The position numbers and the translations under genes are program-made. DNA of 21,529 nucleotides, taken from Bordetella parapertussis. GTDB lineage: Bacteria > Cyanobacteriota > Cyanobacteriia > PCC-6307 > Cyanobiaceae. The notes under the pieces were generated by a model, which saw only the letters and a program-made list of their open reading frames with translations, was not told where the DNA came from and did no database searches. The DNA lies in NCBI GenBank assembly GCA_943324725.2, contig CALPMR020000018.1:1-21529 (forward strand), read 5' to 3'. This document shows positions 14,240 to 21,064 of this stretch, in pieces. Numbering within the stretch: the first letter of the stretch is position 1; every line of letters starts with the position of its first letter.

Positions 14240-15864
14240 ACCCGAACCCACCGCCGCCTGAGTCAGACGAGCTGCGGCGGCTGCGCACCCAGGTCGCTGA
14301 CCTCAGTGCGGCTCTGACTGCCATCCGCAGCGGCGATGTCGACGCCTTGGTGCAGGGTGAGAACGGCAGTGTGGAGCTCTACAGCAGCAGCTCCGCCGAT
14401 CGTCCCTATCGCGTGATTGTGGAGCAGATGGGGGAGGGTGCGGCCACCTTCAGCGCCGAGGGCCTGATTCTGTTTGCCAATCGGCGCCTGGCCCAGCTGA
14501 TTGCACGTCCGGAGGATTGGCTGAGCGGCCGGCCGATCAGCGCGTTGCTGCCCGAGGCCCAGCATCCGGATCTGCACCGTCTGTTGTCGGAGGAGACAGG
14601 CCGCACCGTCAGCGCGCCGCTCAATTTCTGCCGCGCTGATGGATCCACGCTGCCGGTCCTCGTCACGGTCAGTCGTCTCGACGTTGAGGCCAGCTCGCGC
14701 TACTGCCTGATCGCGGCGGATCTCAGCCCGATTCGGCTGGCGGAGAAGGCCCTGGTGGATTCGGAGCTGAGCTTTCGCATGCTCGCGCTCAACTCCCAGG
14801 ACGGCATTGTGCTGCTGGACTGGAACAGTGGCCGCATCAGCCTGGCCAATCCCGCCATCGCTCGGCTGCTGGGCCGCGACGCCAGCAGCCTGATTGGCCA
14901 GACGCTCTGGCAGATCGATGCCTTTGAGAGTCAGCCGCAGGCGGAAGCCCTGTTCCGAGCACTCCAGAGCCGGAGCAGTGTCCGCTGCGACGCCATGACC
15001 CTGAAGGCTGTTGATGGCTGCCTGCGGGAGGTGGAGTTTGTCAGCAACGTTTACCTGGTCGGGGAGGAGCAGGTGATTCAATGCAACATCCATGACATCT
15101 CCGATCGCAAGGCCGCCGAACGACTGGCCCTGCAACGTCAGAGCGAGGTGCTCCAGAGCCTGCAGGATATGGTCGCCGCCCTGGTGGCCCTCAGTGAAGC
15201 GCGCGATCCGTACACCGCCGGCCACCAGGCCAGGGTTGCCGATCTGGCGGTGGCGATCGCCCTGGAGATGGGCCTCGACGCTGACCTTGCCAAAGGGATT
15301 CATATTGCCGGCCTGGTGCATGACATCGGCAAGTTCGCCATCCCCGCCGAAATTCTCACCAAACCCACCAAGCTCAAGCCCGCCGAACATGCGTTGCTGC
15401 GCACCCATGTGCAGGCGGGCTATGCGGTGCTGGCGCCCATTCACTTCCCCTGGCCTGTGGCAGAGGCCGTCCATCATCATCACGAACGACTTGATGGCAG
15501 CGGTTATCCCCAAGGTCTCTTTGGCGAGGCCATCAGTCTTGGCGGCCGCATCCTGGCGGTTGCCGACACGCTGGAAGCGATGGCGACCCATCGCCCCTAC
15601 CGCTTCTGCCCTGGTCTTGAGGCGGCCCTGGCCACGATTGAAGCGGGTCGAGGTCAGCTCTACGAACCGGCCGTTGTCGACGCCTGCCTGCGCCTGTTTC
15701 GCGACAAGGGCTACAGCCTGGAAGCCCCCCAACCTGAACACCGTCCCCAGCTGCCCGCAGGCTATGGCTCAGAGCCTGATCCTGATCCTGGTCGCCATCT
15801 GCCGCCTGGTCGCCTTGATGATGCATTTGGAGCAACAAAAAGATCTGGGTTGCAATCCGGATGA
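14236..15864 (+). CDS. PAS-PAS-HD-GYP cyclic-di-GMP phosphodiesterase
   Basis: This 542-residue, apparently soluble protein begins with a short coiled coil (about 10-40, containing LTAIRSGDVDALV, a motif seen before PAS domains in many sensor kinases). PAS 1 follows at about 55-165 (EQMGEGAATFSAEGLILFANRRLA) and PAS 2 at about 175-290 (SQDGIVLLDWNSGRISLANPAIARLLG). A helical linker leads to the HD-GYP domain at about 310-495. Its motif set is complete: His330 (TAGHQARV), His362-Asp363 with Lys366 (VHDIGK), His391, His414-415 region (HHHHE), Gly423-Tyr424-Pro425, and Asp444. These residues bind the metal centre that hydrolyses c-di-GMP. Residues after 500 are Pro-rich and degenerate. The ATG overlaps the kaiB stop by 4 nt, so it is the third gene of the Kai operon. 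In related kai-like operons this position is often a PAS histidine kinase. Confidence 0.95.
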   Translation: MNPNPPPPESDELRRLRTQVADLSAALTAIRSGDVDALVQGENGSVELYSSSSADRPYRVIVEQMGEGAATFSAEGLILFANRRLAQLIARPEDWLSGRPISALLPEAQHPDLHRLLSEETGRTVSAPLNFCRADGSTLPVLVTVSRLDVEASSRYCLIAADLSPIRLAEKALVDSELSFRMLALNSQDGIVLLDWNSGRISLANPAIARLLGRDASSLIGQTLWQIDAFESQPQAEALFRALQSRSSVRCDAMTLKAVDGCLREVEFVSNVYLVGEEQVIQCNIHDISDRKAAERLALQRQSEVLQSLQDMVAALVALSEARDPYTAGHQARVADLAVAIALEMGLDADLAKGIHIAGLVHDIGKFAIPAEILTKPTKLKPAEHALLRTHVQAGYAVLAPIHFPWPVAEAVHHHHERLDGSGYPQGLFGEAISLGGRILAVADTLEAMATHRPYRFCPGLEAALATIEAGRGQLYEPAVVDACLRLFRDKGYSLEAPQPEHRPQLPAGYGSEPDPDPGRHLPPGRLDDAFGATKRSGLQSG

Positions 15865-16266
15865 TCCAACAGAAGATGAAGCCTGGCAGCAACGAGCCTA
15901 TGTTCACTCTGGAGAGCGTCGATCGTTCACGATCAACAAGCGAAGTATCAGCTCTGACCACAACATCAAAGAAACCTACAGGCGCGCTATTTCATTGCTG
16001 GAAACTGCTGGACCATAGGGCGATTTGCGGCAGTTCGGGCGCTGTCCTTGATTTGTGGGCGGCTCGCTGCCTGCAGGGGCCATATCTTTGGTGTGGAGTT
16101 GCCCTCGGCTTGAAGCCAGAAGCCCTGGGCTCCAGTGATCAGCGTCTGCGGTGTGATTCTGGTATTGGTTGGAATCAACTGTCGATTCAGATCCCTGATT
16201 CCGGTATCTGTGGATGACGGCCGACCAGTTGATCATTCACTCCATGGTGTGACAACAAAGTTGCTC
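15865..16266. other. 400-base convergent intergenic region
   Basis: This lies between the 3' ends of the HD-GYP gene (plus) and the penicillin-binding protein gene (minus). The frame at 15861-16217 has no recognisable domain and no ribosome site. I see no strong terminator hairpin with a T-run for either gene. Small features are a GATCG/CGATC pair near 15920-15935 and an imperfect direct repeat, GATTCTGGTAT / GATTCCGGTAT, at about 16154 and 16198. Confidence 0.5.
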
Positions 16267-18624
16267 TTACACCTTGCCCATGAACTCTCCCCAGAGCTGG
16301 GCCGCCAGAGCACCTGAGGCATAATCTGCCGGGTGGTTGTCATCGTTCCCCATCCAGATGCCTGTGAGGATGCCCCGACTGGGGGAATAGCCGATGAACC
16401 AGGCATCGACACCATCATTGGTGGTGCCGGTCTTGCCGCGGGCATCAGCCACGCTGCCGGCATTGCGACCGGTGCCCACCTGAACCACCCTGCGCAACAG
16501 GCCATCCATGGCCTGGGCCAGCTGTGGATCGATCAGCTGCTGCGGCTTTTCGCCAATCGGTGTGGTCACACCAGATGGCGGGCACTGGGCCAGATTGAGG
16601 GCGGACTTGCAGATCCCCAGGTCGTAGATCCGCTCGACGCCATGCATCGGTACGCTGCGCCCGCCATTGGCCACTACCGCATACGCCCGTGCCATTTCAT
16701 AGAGCAGGGTTTCCTGTCCTCCCAGCACCATGCTGTAGTTCTGCTCCAGGGGTGTGCTGATGCCCAGTTGCCTCGCCCTGTGGATCACCTGATTCAGACC
16801 AGCTTTTTCAGCCAGGCGCAGGGCGACGACATTTTCGGAATAGGCGAAGCCATCGGCCATGCTCATGCGACCATCAGCGCCCACCGGGCCATGACCGCAA
16901 CCGGCCACGTAACTCAGCGGGGCGCAGGAAACTGCATCCTGGGGTGTGGAACCGGCTTCGAGTGCGGCCAGGTAGGTGAACAACTTGAAGGTGGAACCCG
17001 GCTGGCGCATCGCCTGGACTCGATCAAAACTGGATTGCTTGTAGTCGCCGCCACCGACATAGGCGAGGATGTCTCCGGTTTTGATCTCGATAGCAATCAA
17101 TGCCGCCTGGCTCACGCCCAATGGCTTGGCTTTTATGTCCAGGAATTGGCGTAGTTGTTGTTGAGCCAGGGATTGCAGACGGGGATCAATGGTGCTGACA
17201 ACATAGTAATTTCCACCTTCCCTGTCGGAATCGAGATTCAAGGCAAATCGGGTTCCGGCAAGTTCGGCTGAGATGTAGTCGCTAAAAAATGGATAACTTG
17301 TGAATGAAGACTGTCTGCATGCCGAGGGATCGGTGTTCAGGGGCCTGCGGCTGGCATCGATCAATTGCTGATCATTGATGTAACCCTCGTCGTGCATGCG
17401 CTTGAGCACGAGGTCCCGGCGCAATTTGGGCGTCCAGATTTTTTCGTCCGGTAGCGGTGGCTCGGGCTGACCGCTGCGCTGCTGCCGCGCTTCTCTCTCC
17501 TGGCGCCGAGTTTCGGGGGAGGGTGCGTAGCAGGGGCTGTAGCCGTTCGGCAACGGCAGCAGTCCCACCAGGAAAGCCGATTCGGCAAGATCAAGCTGGC
17601 GGGCCGACTTGCGGAAATACAACTGGGCCCCTTGCTCAAAGCCATCAGCTCCCAGGCCGAGATGGGCACGATCGAGATACATTTTGAGGATTTCGTTTTT
17701 ACTGAAACCCGTTTCCAGTTGCCAGGCCATCCAGAGCTCGCGCAGCTTGCGCCGCAGGCTGTAGTCATTGCCAACGGAGGGGTAGTAGATGCGCGCCACC
17801 TGTTGGGTCAGCCCACTGCCGCCGCCGCTGTGGCGCAGCAGGGAGCGCAGGGTGCCGAACACATCCAGGCCGCTGTTCCAGCCGAAGCGGGAGTCCTCCG
17901 AAGCCAGCAGGGCCTGGCGCAGCTGCAGCGGATAGGCGTTGAGGCTGGGCAGAGCCGTGGCCGAGCCCTCCTTGGCATCAACCTGGCGGCGATCGCTGCT
18001 GACGATCTTCACCGGTCCACCGATCGCCCGGATGTGGGAGCCGCCGGCGATGCTGCTGGCCAGCAACAGCCCCCCCATCGCCAGGCCCGAAACCGTCAGG
18101 GCCGTGATGCCGCCCCAGTGCCAGAGGCGCTCCAGGCCGCTGCGGGGGTGGAGATAGCGCAGGGTGGGCGCCTGGGCGAGCGATGATCCCAGTTGCAGGG
18201 CATCGCCATGGCGCAGCCTGATGGAGCGGATGCGCTGATCCTTCCAGAACACCCCATTGGCGGAGTTGAAGTCCTCCAGGCAGGGATCGCGATCGCTGGC
18301 TCGCTCCCGCTCGACAACACAGTGCACGCGGCTGACGCCATCGGCATCGGCCACCAGCTCAACGTGCGGATCGCGGCCGATCCGAATCCGCTCCGATCCC
18401 AGCGGCAGCCGCTGCAGGCGCACACCATCGCGCCAGAGTTCCAGCGAGGCCTGGCTTGCCTGCAGAGCCCTCCAGCCCTGGCGTAGGGCCCTGCAGCGCT
18501 CAGGCCAGCTGCCGTGTCTCCATCGTTCGATCAGCTGGCGGTTGGTCGGGGGGGGCTCAGCTGCATTCGATGCCCTGGCGAGCTGGCTGGCCTTGGCTGG
18601 CTCTGGCCTCTGCGCGCCTGACAT
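16267..18624 (-). CDS. FHA-domain class A penicillin-binding protein (bifunctional transglycosylase/transpeptidase)
   Basis: This 785-residue protein starts at the ATG at 18624; a GTG four codons upstream (18636) is possible. An FHA domain comes first, at about 76-146: RIRIGRDPHVEL, GVSRVHCVVERE, then FNSANGVFWKD. The phosphothreonine-contact residues Gly-Arg, Ser-Arg-x-His and Asn-Ser-x-Asn-Gly are intact. One membrane helix follows (about 169-193). The GT51 glycosyltransferase has LASEDSRF with the catalytic Glu243, GGGSGLTQQVAR, and WQLETGFSKNEILKMYL. The transpeptidase has PGSTFK with the nucleophile Ser544 and Lys547, YSEN (S-x-N) at about 596-598, and GKTGTTND (K-T-G-T, 731-734). Both enzyme domains look active; they polymerise and cross-link peptidoglycan in the periplasm, while the FHA domain lies in the cytoplasm. 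It is divergent from the FHA/kinase/vWA operon, which suggests that phosphoprotein binding controls it. Confidence 0.95.
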   Translation of the reverse strand: MSGAQRPEPAKASQLARASNAAEPPPTNRQLIERWRHGSWPERCRALRQGWRALQASQASLELWRDGVRLQRLPLGSERIRIGRDPHVELVADADGVSRVHCVVERERASDRDPCLEDFNSANGVFWKDQRIRSIRLRHGDALQLGSSLAQAPTLRYLHPRSGLERLWHWGGITALTVSGLAMGGLLLASSIAGGSHIRAIGGPVKIVSSDRRQVDAKEGSATALPSLNAYPLQLRQALLASEDSRFGWNSGLDVFGTLRSLLRHSGGGSGLTQQVARIYYPSVGNDYSLRRKLRELWMAWQLETGFSKNEILKMYLDRAHLGLGADGFEQGAQLYFRKSARQLDLAESAFLVGLLPLPNGYSPCYAPSPETRRQEREARQQRSGQPEPPLPDEKIWTPKLRRDLVLKRMHDEGYINDQQLIDASRRPLNTDPSACRQSSFTSYPFFSDYISAELAGTRFALNLDSDREGGNYYVVSTIDPRLQSLAQQQLRQFLDIKAKPLGVSQAALIAIEIKTGDILAYVGGGDYKQSSFDRVQAMRQPGSTFKLFTYLAALEAGSTPQDAVSCAPLSYVAGCGHGPVGADGRMSMADGFAYSENVVALRLAEKAGLNQVIHRARQLGISTPLEQNYSMVLGGQETLLYEMARAYAVVANGGRSVPMHGVERIYDLGICKSALNLAQCPPSGVTTPIGEKPQQLIDPQLAQAMDGLLRRVVQVGTGRNAGSVADARGKTGTTNDGVDAWFIGYSPSRGILTGIWMGNDDNHPADYASGALAAQLWGEFMGKV

Positions 18625-18660
18625 TCCTTGTCCCACCGGCCGGGTATGCCCTTGTTGCCT

Positions 18661-18674
18661 ACACTAGCTTGTGT
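18661..18674. promoter_or_regulatory. Palindromic operator candidate in the divergent promoter region
   Basis: ACACTAGCTTGTGT is a 14-bp palindrome with only positions 5 and 10 unpaired (ACAC-n-AGCT-n-GTGT). It lies in the 65-bp spacer between the penicillin-binding protein start (18624) and the small membrane protein start (18690). A -10-like TACACT (18660-18665) overlaps it. The position suits a shared regulator of both transcripts. Confidence 0.45.
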
Positions 18675-18689
18675 CATTTTCAGGGCCTG

Positions 18690-18968
18690 GTGGTGGAGCA
18701 ACGGCGCGACCCCTGGGAATCCTTTCGGCTCTGGGTGGCGCTGACGATCGGCCTCTACGCGATCCGCGCCGCCTTTGTCATCACCTGGCCCGGAGCCATC
18801 CCTGGCTTTGTCCTGGTGCTGATGGTGCTGCTGGCTCTTCTGCTGGCGCTGAGAGCGTTGTTGTTTCCCGGTCGGATCAGTCCCTGGCGGGACGGTGAGG
18901 GCGGCTTCTGGAGCGAGATGCGCCAGGACTGGGGCCACTGGTGGCGCCGCCGCCTCGGAGGCCGATGA
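18690..18968 (+). CDS. Small two-helix membrane protein
   Basis: This 92-residue product uses GTG at 18690 (or the next GTG at 18693), with AGGG a few bases upstream; no ATG is available in frame. The sequence begins with a basic/acidic stretch (VEQRRDPWESFRLW). Two hydrophobic helices follow: VALTIGLYAIRAAFVI (about 16-31) and IPGFVLVLMVLLALLLALRALLF (about 37-59). The tail is Trp/Arg-rich and cytoplasmic (WSEMRQDWGHWWRRRLGG). I recognise no family. It is the first gene of the rightward operon and its TGA overlaps the FHA gene's ATG by 4 nt, so it is probably made with the FHA protein and may sit next to it in the membrane. Confidence 0.75.
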   Translation: MVEQRRDPWESFRLWVALTIGLYAIRAAFVITWPGAIPGFVLVLMVLLALLLALRALLFPGRISPWRDGEGGFWSEMRQDWGHWWRRRLGGR

Positions 18969-19696
18969 GCGGCGAAGCCCGCCTGGTGTTGCGCCAGGAC
19001 CCCAGCAAGGTGGCAGCGCTGGATCGCAGCCAACCGCTCACCATCGGCAAGGCCGCCAACAACAGACTCTGTCTGCCGGGATTCGAGGCTGTCGCTGCCA
19101 ACCATGCGGTGGTCAGGTTTTCCCGCAGCCACGGCTGGCTGGTCTGCGACTGGGGCAGCCCCCAGGGCACCCTGCTCGAAGGTCGGCGTTTCCAGCAATG
19201 CCGCCCGCTCGCCGATGGCGATGAGATCCAGCTGGGCGGCCAGGGGCCGGTGCTGGTCTTTCGCCTGTCGGCCGCATCCGCCGCGCCGACAACGCCAGCG
19301 CCCAGCGGTTCGCGCTCGTCCGATCGCTCCGGCCGGGCCAGGGCTGCGGCCAGGCTGTCAGCTGCGGCCGCTGTGGAGATCGGCGGACGCCAGCTGGCGC
19401 TGGATCGGGTCGCTTCAGCCTTTGTGCGCAGCCAGCCGCGCTATCCGCAGATCTTCAGTTGGTGGGCCCTGGCATGCCTGGGCGGGCTGTTGCTGCTGCC
19501 GGTTCCCTGGCTGTTCTGGCCCTGGGAAGTGGCGGCCCTGGTGGCCTGGTTGGTGCTGGGTTCGCGCAAGGAGCACACCCTCGTGCTGACCTTGCGGGAT
19601 GGCATGGCCTATCGCCAGAACTTTGCCAGCAAAGCCACGGCCCTCGCCCATCGCCAAGGCATCCGCCAGGCCATCGGCCAGAGCCTCGATGCCTGA
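18965..19696 (+). CDS. Divergent FHA-domain membrane protein
   Basis: This is a 243-residue protein. Residues about 5-100 fit an FHA fold: LTIGKAANNRLCLPG, EAVAANHAVVRF, GWLVCDWGSPQGTLLEGRR, then LADGDEIQLGG. However, the usual Gly-Arg is Gly-Lys (28-29), and the Ser-x-x-His loop is Ala-Asn-His (45-47), so phosphothreonine binding may be weak or altered. After a Ser/Pro/Arg linker (101-130), a segment AAAVEIGGRQLALDRVASAFVR precedes two membrane helices (about 164-180 and 184-199). A cytoplasmic tail (KEHTLVLTLRDGMAYRQNFASKATALAHRQGI) follows. It starts at the ATG overlapping the previous stop. The kinase gene begins 9 nt after its stop, so it may bind or localise that kinase's targets. Confidence 0.85.
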   Translation: MSGEARLVLRQDPSKVAALDRSQPLTIGKAANNRLCLPGFEAVAANHAVVRFSRSHGWLVCDWGSPQGTLLEGRRFQQCRPLADGDEIQLGGQGPVLVFRLSAASAAPTTPAPSGSRSSDRSGRARAAARLSAAAAVEIGGRQLALDRVASAFVRSQPRYPQIFSWWALACLGGLLLLPVPWLFWPWEVAALVAWLVLGSRKEHTLVLTLRDGMAYRQNFASKATALAHRQGIRQAIGQSLDA

Positions 19697-19705
19697 GCTG
19701 CTGCT

Positions 19706-21037
19706 GTGAGTGCCCTGCTTCCAGTCGGTACGACGCTTGCGTTCCAGGGCGTCTCCGGGCCTGTCACGGTGGTTCGTCTGCTCGGCGGTGGCGGCCAGGG
19801 GCAGGTGTATGAGGCTGTCTATGCCAACGAGCCGGTGGCTTTGAAGTGGTATTTCCCCAGCTGCATTGCGAAGGACATCGGGCTTGAGCAACGCCTGCTT
19901 GAGTGCATTCGAGCCACCAGCCCGAATCAGAGTTTTCTCTGGCCGATGGCGTTGCTGTCTCTCCCCTGCGACCTCGCCTCCCGGTTGTCCATACCCGCCG
20001 GTAGTTTTGGCTACATGATGGCGTTGCGTCCTGCTGATTATGTCGGCGTTCACGAACATGTGGGTGGCCATCTGCAGATCAGTCTGCGCCATGTACTGCG
20101 AGCTTGTTTCTTCCTGGCCGAAGCCTTCCATGAGCTGCATCTCAAAGGGCTTTGTTATAAAGACATTTCGCTTGGCAATCTGTTCCTGCAGCCCCGCAGT
20201 GGGCGCATCCTGATCTGTGACAACGACAATGTCGATGTTGATGGTCGCGATCTGGGCTGCGCCGTCGGTACCCCTGGTTTCATGGCTCCGGAAGTGCTGT
20301 TGGGCCGGATCAAGCCCGGAGCTCGCAGTGATCAGTTTTCCCTGGCGGTGTTGATCTTCCGCCTGCTCACCCGCCACGATCCACTCAAAGGCAAGCTGGA
20401 ACTCCAGATTCGCTGCCTCGATGAACCGGCCCGCCGGCGCCTCTACGGCGAGGATCCGGTGTTCATTTTTGATCTCAATGATGAGCGCAATCGTCCCGAT
20501 CCCATCGACCATGCCGCCGCCCTGCTCACCTGGCCGATCTATCCAGCCCATCTGCAGGCGCTGTTTCAGCAGACCCTGGGTGCCGGCATGAACGATCCCA
20601 GCCGCCGCGCCTACACGGGCCAATGGAAGACAGGCCTGGCCAGAACTCTGGATCAGCGCCGGCTGTGTCCCCATTGCGGCCAGGAAGTGTTCCGTGCCCT
20701 CGATCAAGTCAGCCTCTGCTGGGCCTGCGGCGGCTTGCTGAATCCGGCCCCCCGTTTCCTGACGGCCCGCGGCAGCGTGGCTGCCGCGGCGGATAACGAA
20801 CTGCATCCCCACCATTTCGATCCTCTGGCCAGCGAGCGGATCGACATCCCCCTGGCGATCGTCGAAGCGCACCCCGTCAAGGCAGCGGTGCTTGGTCTCA
20901 AGAACCTCTCCAGCGAAACCTGGACAGCTGAACTGGAGAATGGAGAATCCTCGCCGGTGGCACCGGGCCAGCGTTGTAATCTTGGCCTGCTCGTTCGGCT
21001 GCATACCTCCCTGGGTTCGGTTGAATTAATCCGTTGA
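19706..21037 (+). CDS. Atypical protein kinase with C-terminal zinc ribbon
   Basis: This 443-residue protein starts at GTG 19706. The kinase domain is at about 15-310. The glycine loop is LGGGGQGQVYEAVY (26-39), and the ATP-binding Lys47 is in VALKWYF. The catalytic loop is CYKDISLGNLFL, with Asp153 and Asn158 but Tyr-Lys in place of His-Arg. The DFG-equivalent is ICDNDNVD (Asp172-Asn-Asp), and the activation-segment end is GTPGFMAPEV (Ala194-Pro-Glu). This pattern resembles the kinases found with TerY-like vWA proteins and PP2C phosphatases. A zinc ribbon follows with Cys321/Cys324 and Cys338/Cys341 (CPHC...CWAC), then about 95 residues of beta-rich tail. It lies directly upstream of the vWA gene. 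Activity is likely, since Lys, Asp, Asn and Asp are kept. Targets might be the FHA proteins' partners. Confidence 0.9.
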   Translation: MSALLPVGTTLAFQGVSGPVTVVRLLGGGGQGQVYEAVYANEPVALKWYFPSCIAKDIGLEQRLLECIRATSPNQSFLWPMALLSLPCDLASRLSIPAGSFGYMMALRPADYVGVHEHVGGHLQISLRHVLRACFFLAEAFHELHLKGLCYKDISLGNLFLQPRSGRILICDNDNVDVDGRDLGCAVGTPGFMAPEVLLGRIKPGARSDQFSLAVLIFRLLTRHDPLKGKLELQIRCLDEPARRRLYGEDPVFIFDLNDERNRPDPIDHAAALLTWPIYPAHLQALFQQTLGAGMNDPSRRAYTGQWKTGLARTLDQRRLCPHCGQEVFRALDQVSLCWACGGLLNPAPRFLTARGSVAAAADNELHPHHFDPLASERIDIPLAIVEAHPVKAAVLGLKNLSSETWTAELENGESSPVAPGQRCNLGLLVRLHTSLGSVELIR

Positions 21038-21064
21038 TTCCACAGGCTCTCTCCGACATATCCG

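Noticed and set aside
16154..16208. Imperfect 11-bp direct repeat GATTCTGGTAT / GATTCCGGTAT
   Set aside because: Two short copies with a mismatch in a non-coding region; insufficient for an attachment site or CRISPR call.
15861..16217. Open frame of 118 codons after the HD-GYP gene
   Set aside because: No recognisable domain, no ribosome site, Cys/Ser/Leu-rich composition unlike the neighbouring proteins, and it lies in a convergent intergenic region.
19415..21004. A 529-codon minus-strand open frame opposite the FHA and kinase genes
   Set aside because: The plus strand carries complete kinase and zinc-ribbon motifs; the antisense translation has none.
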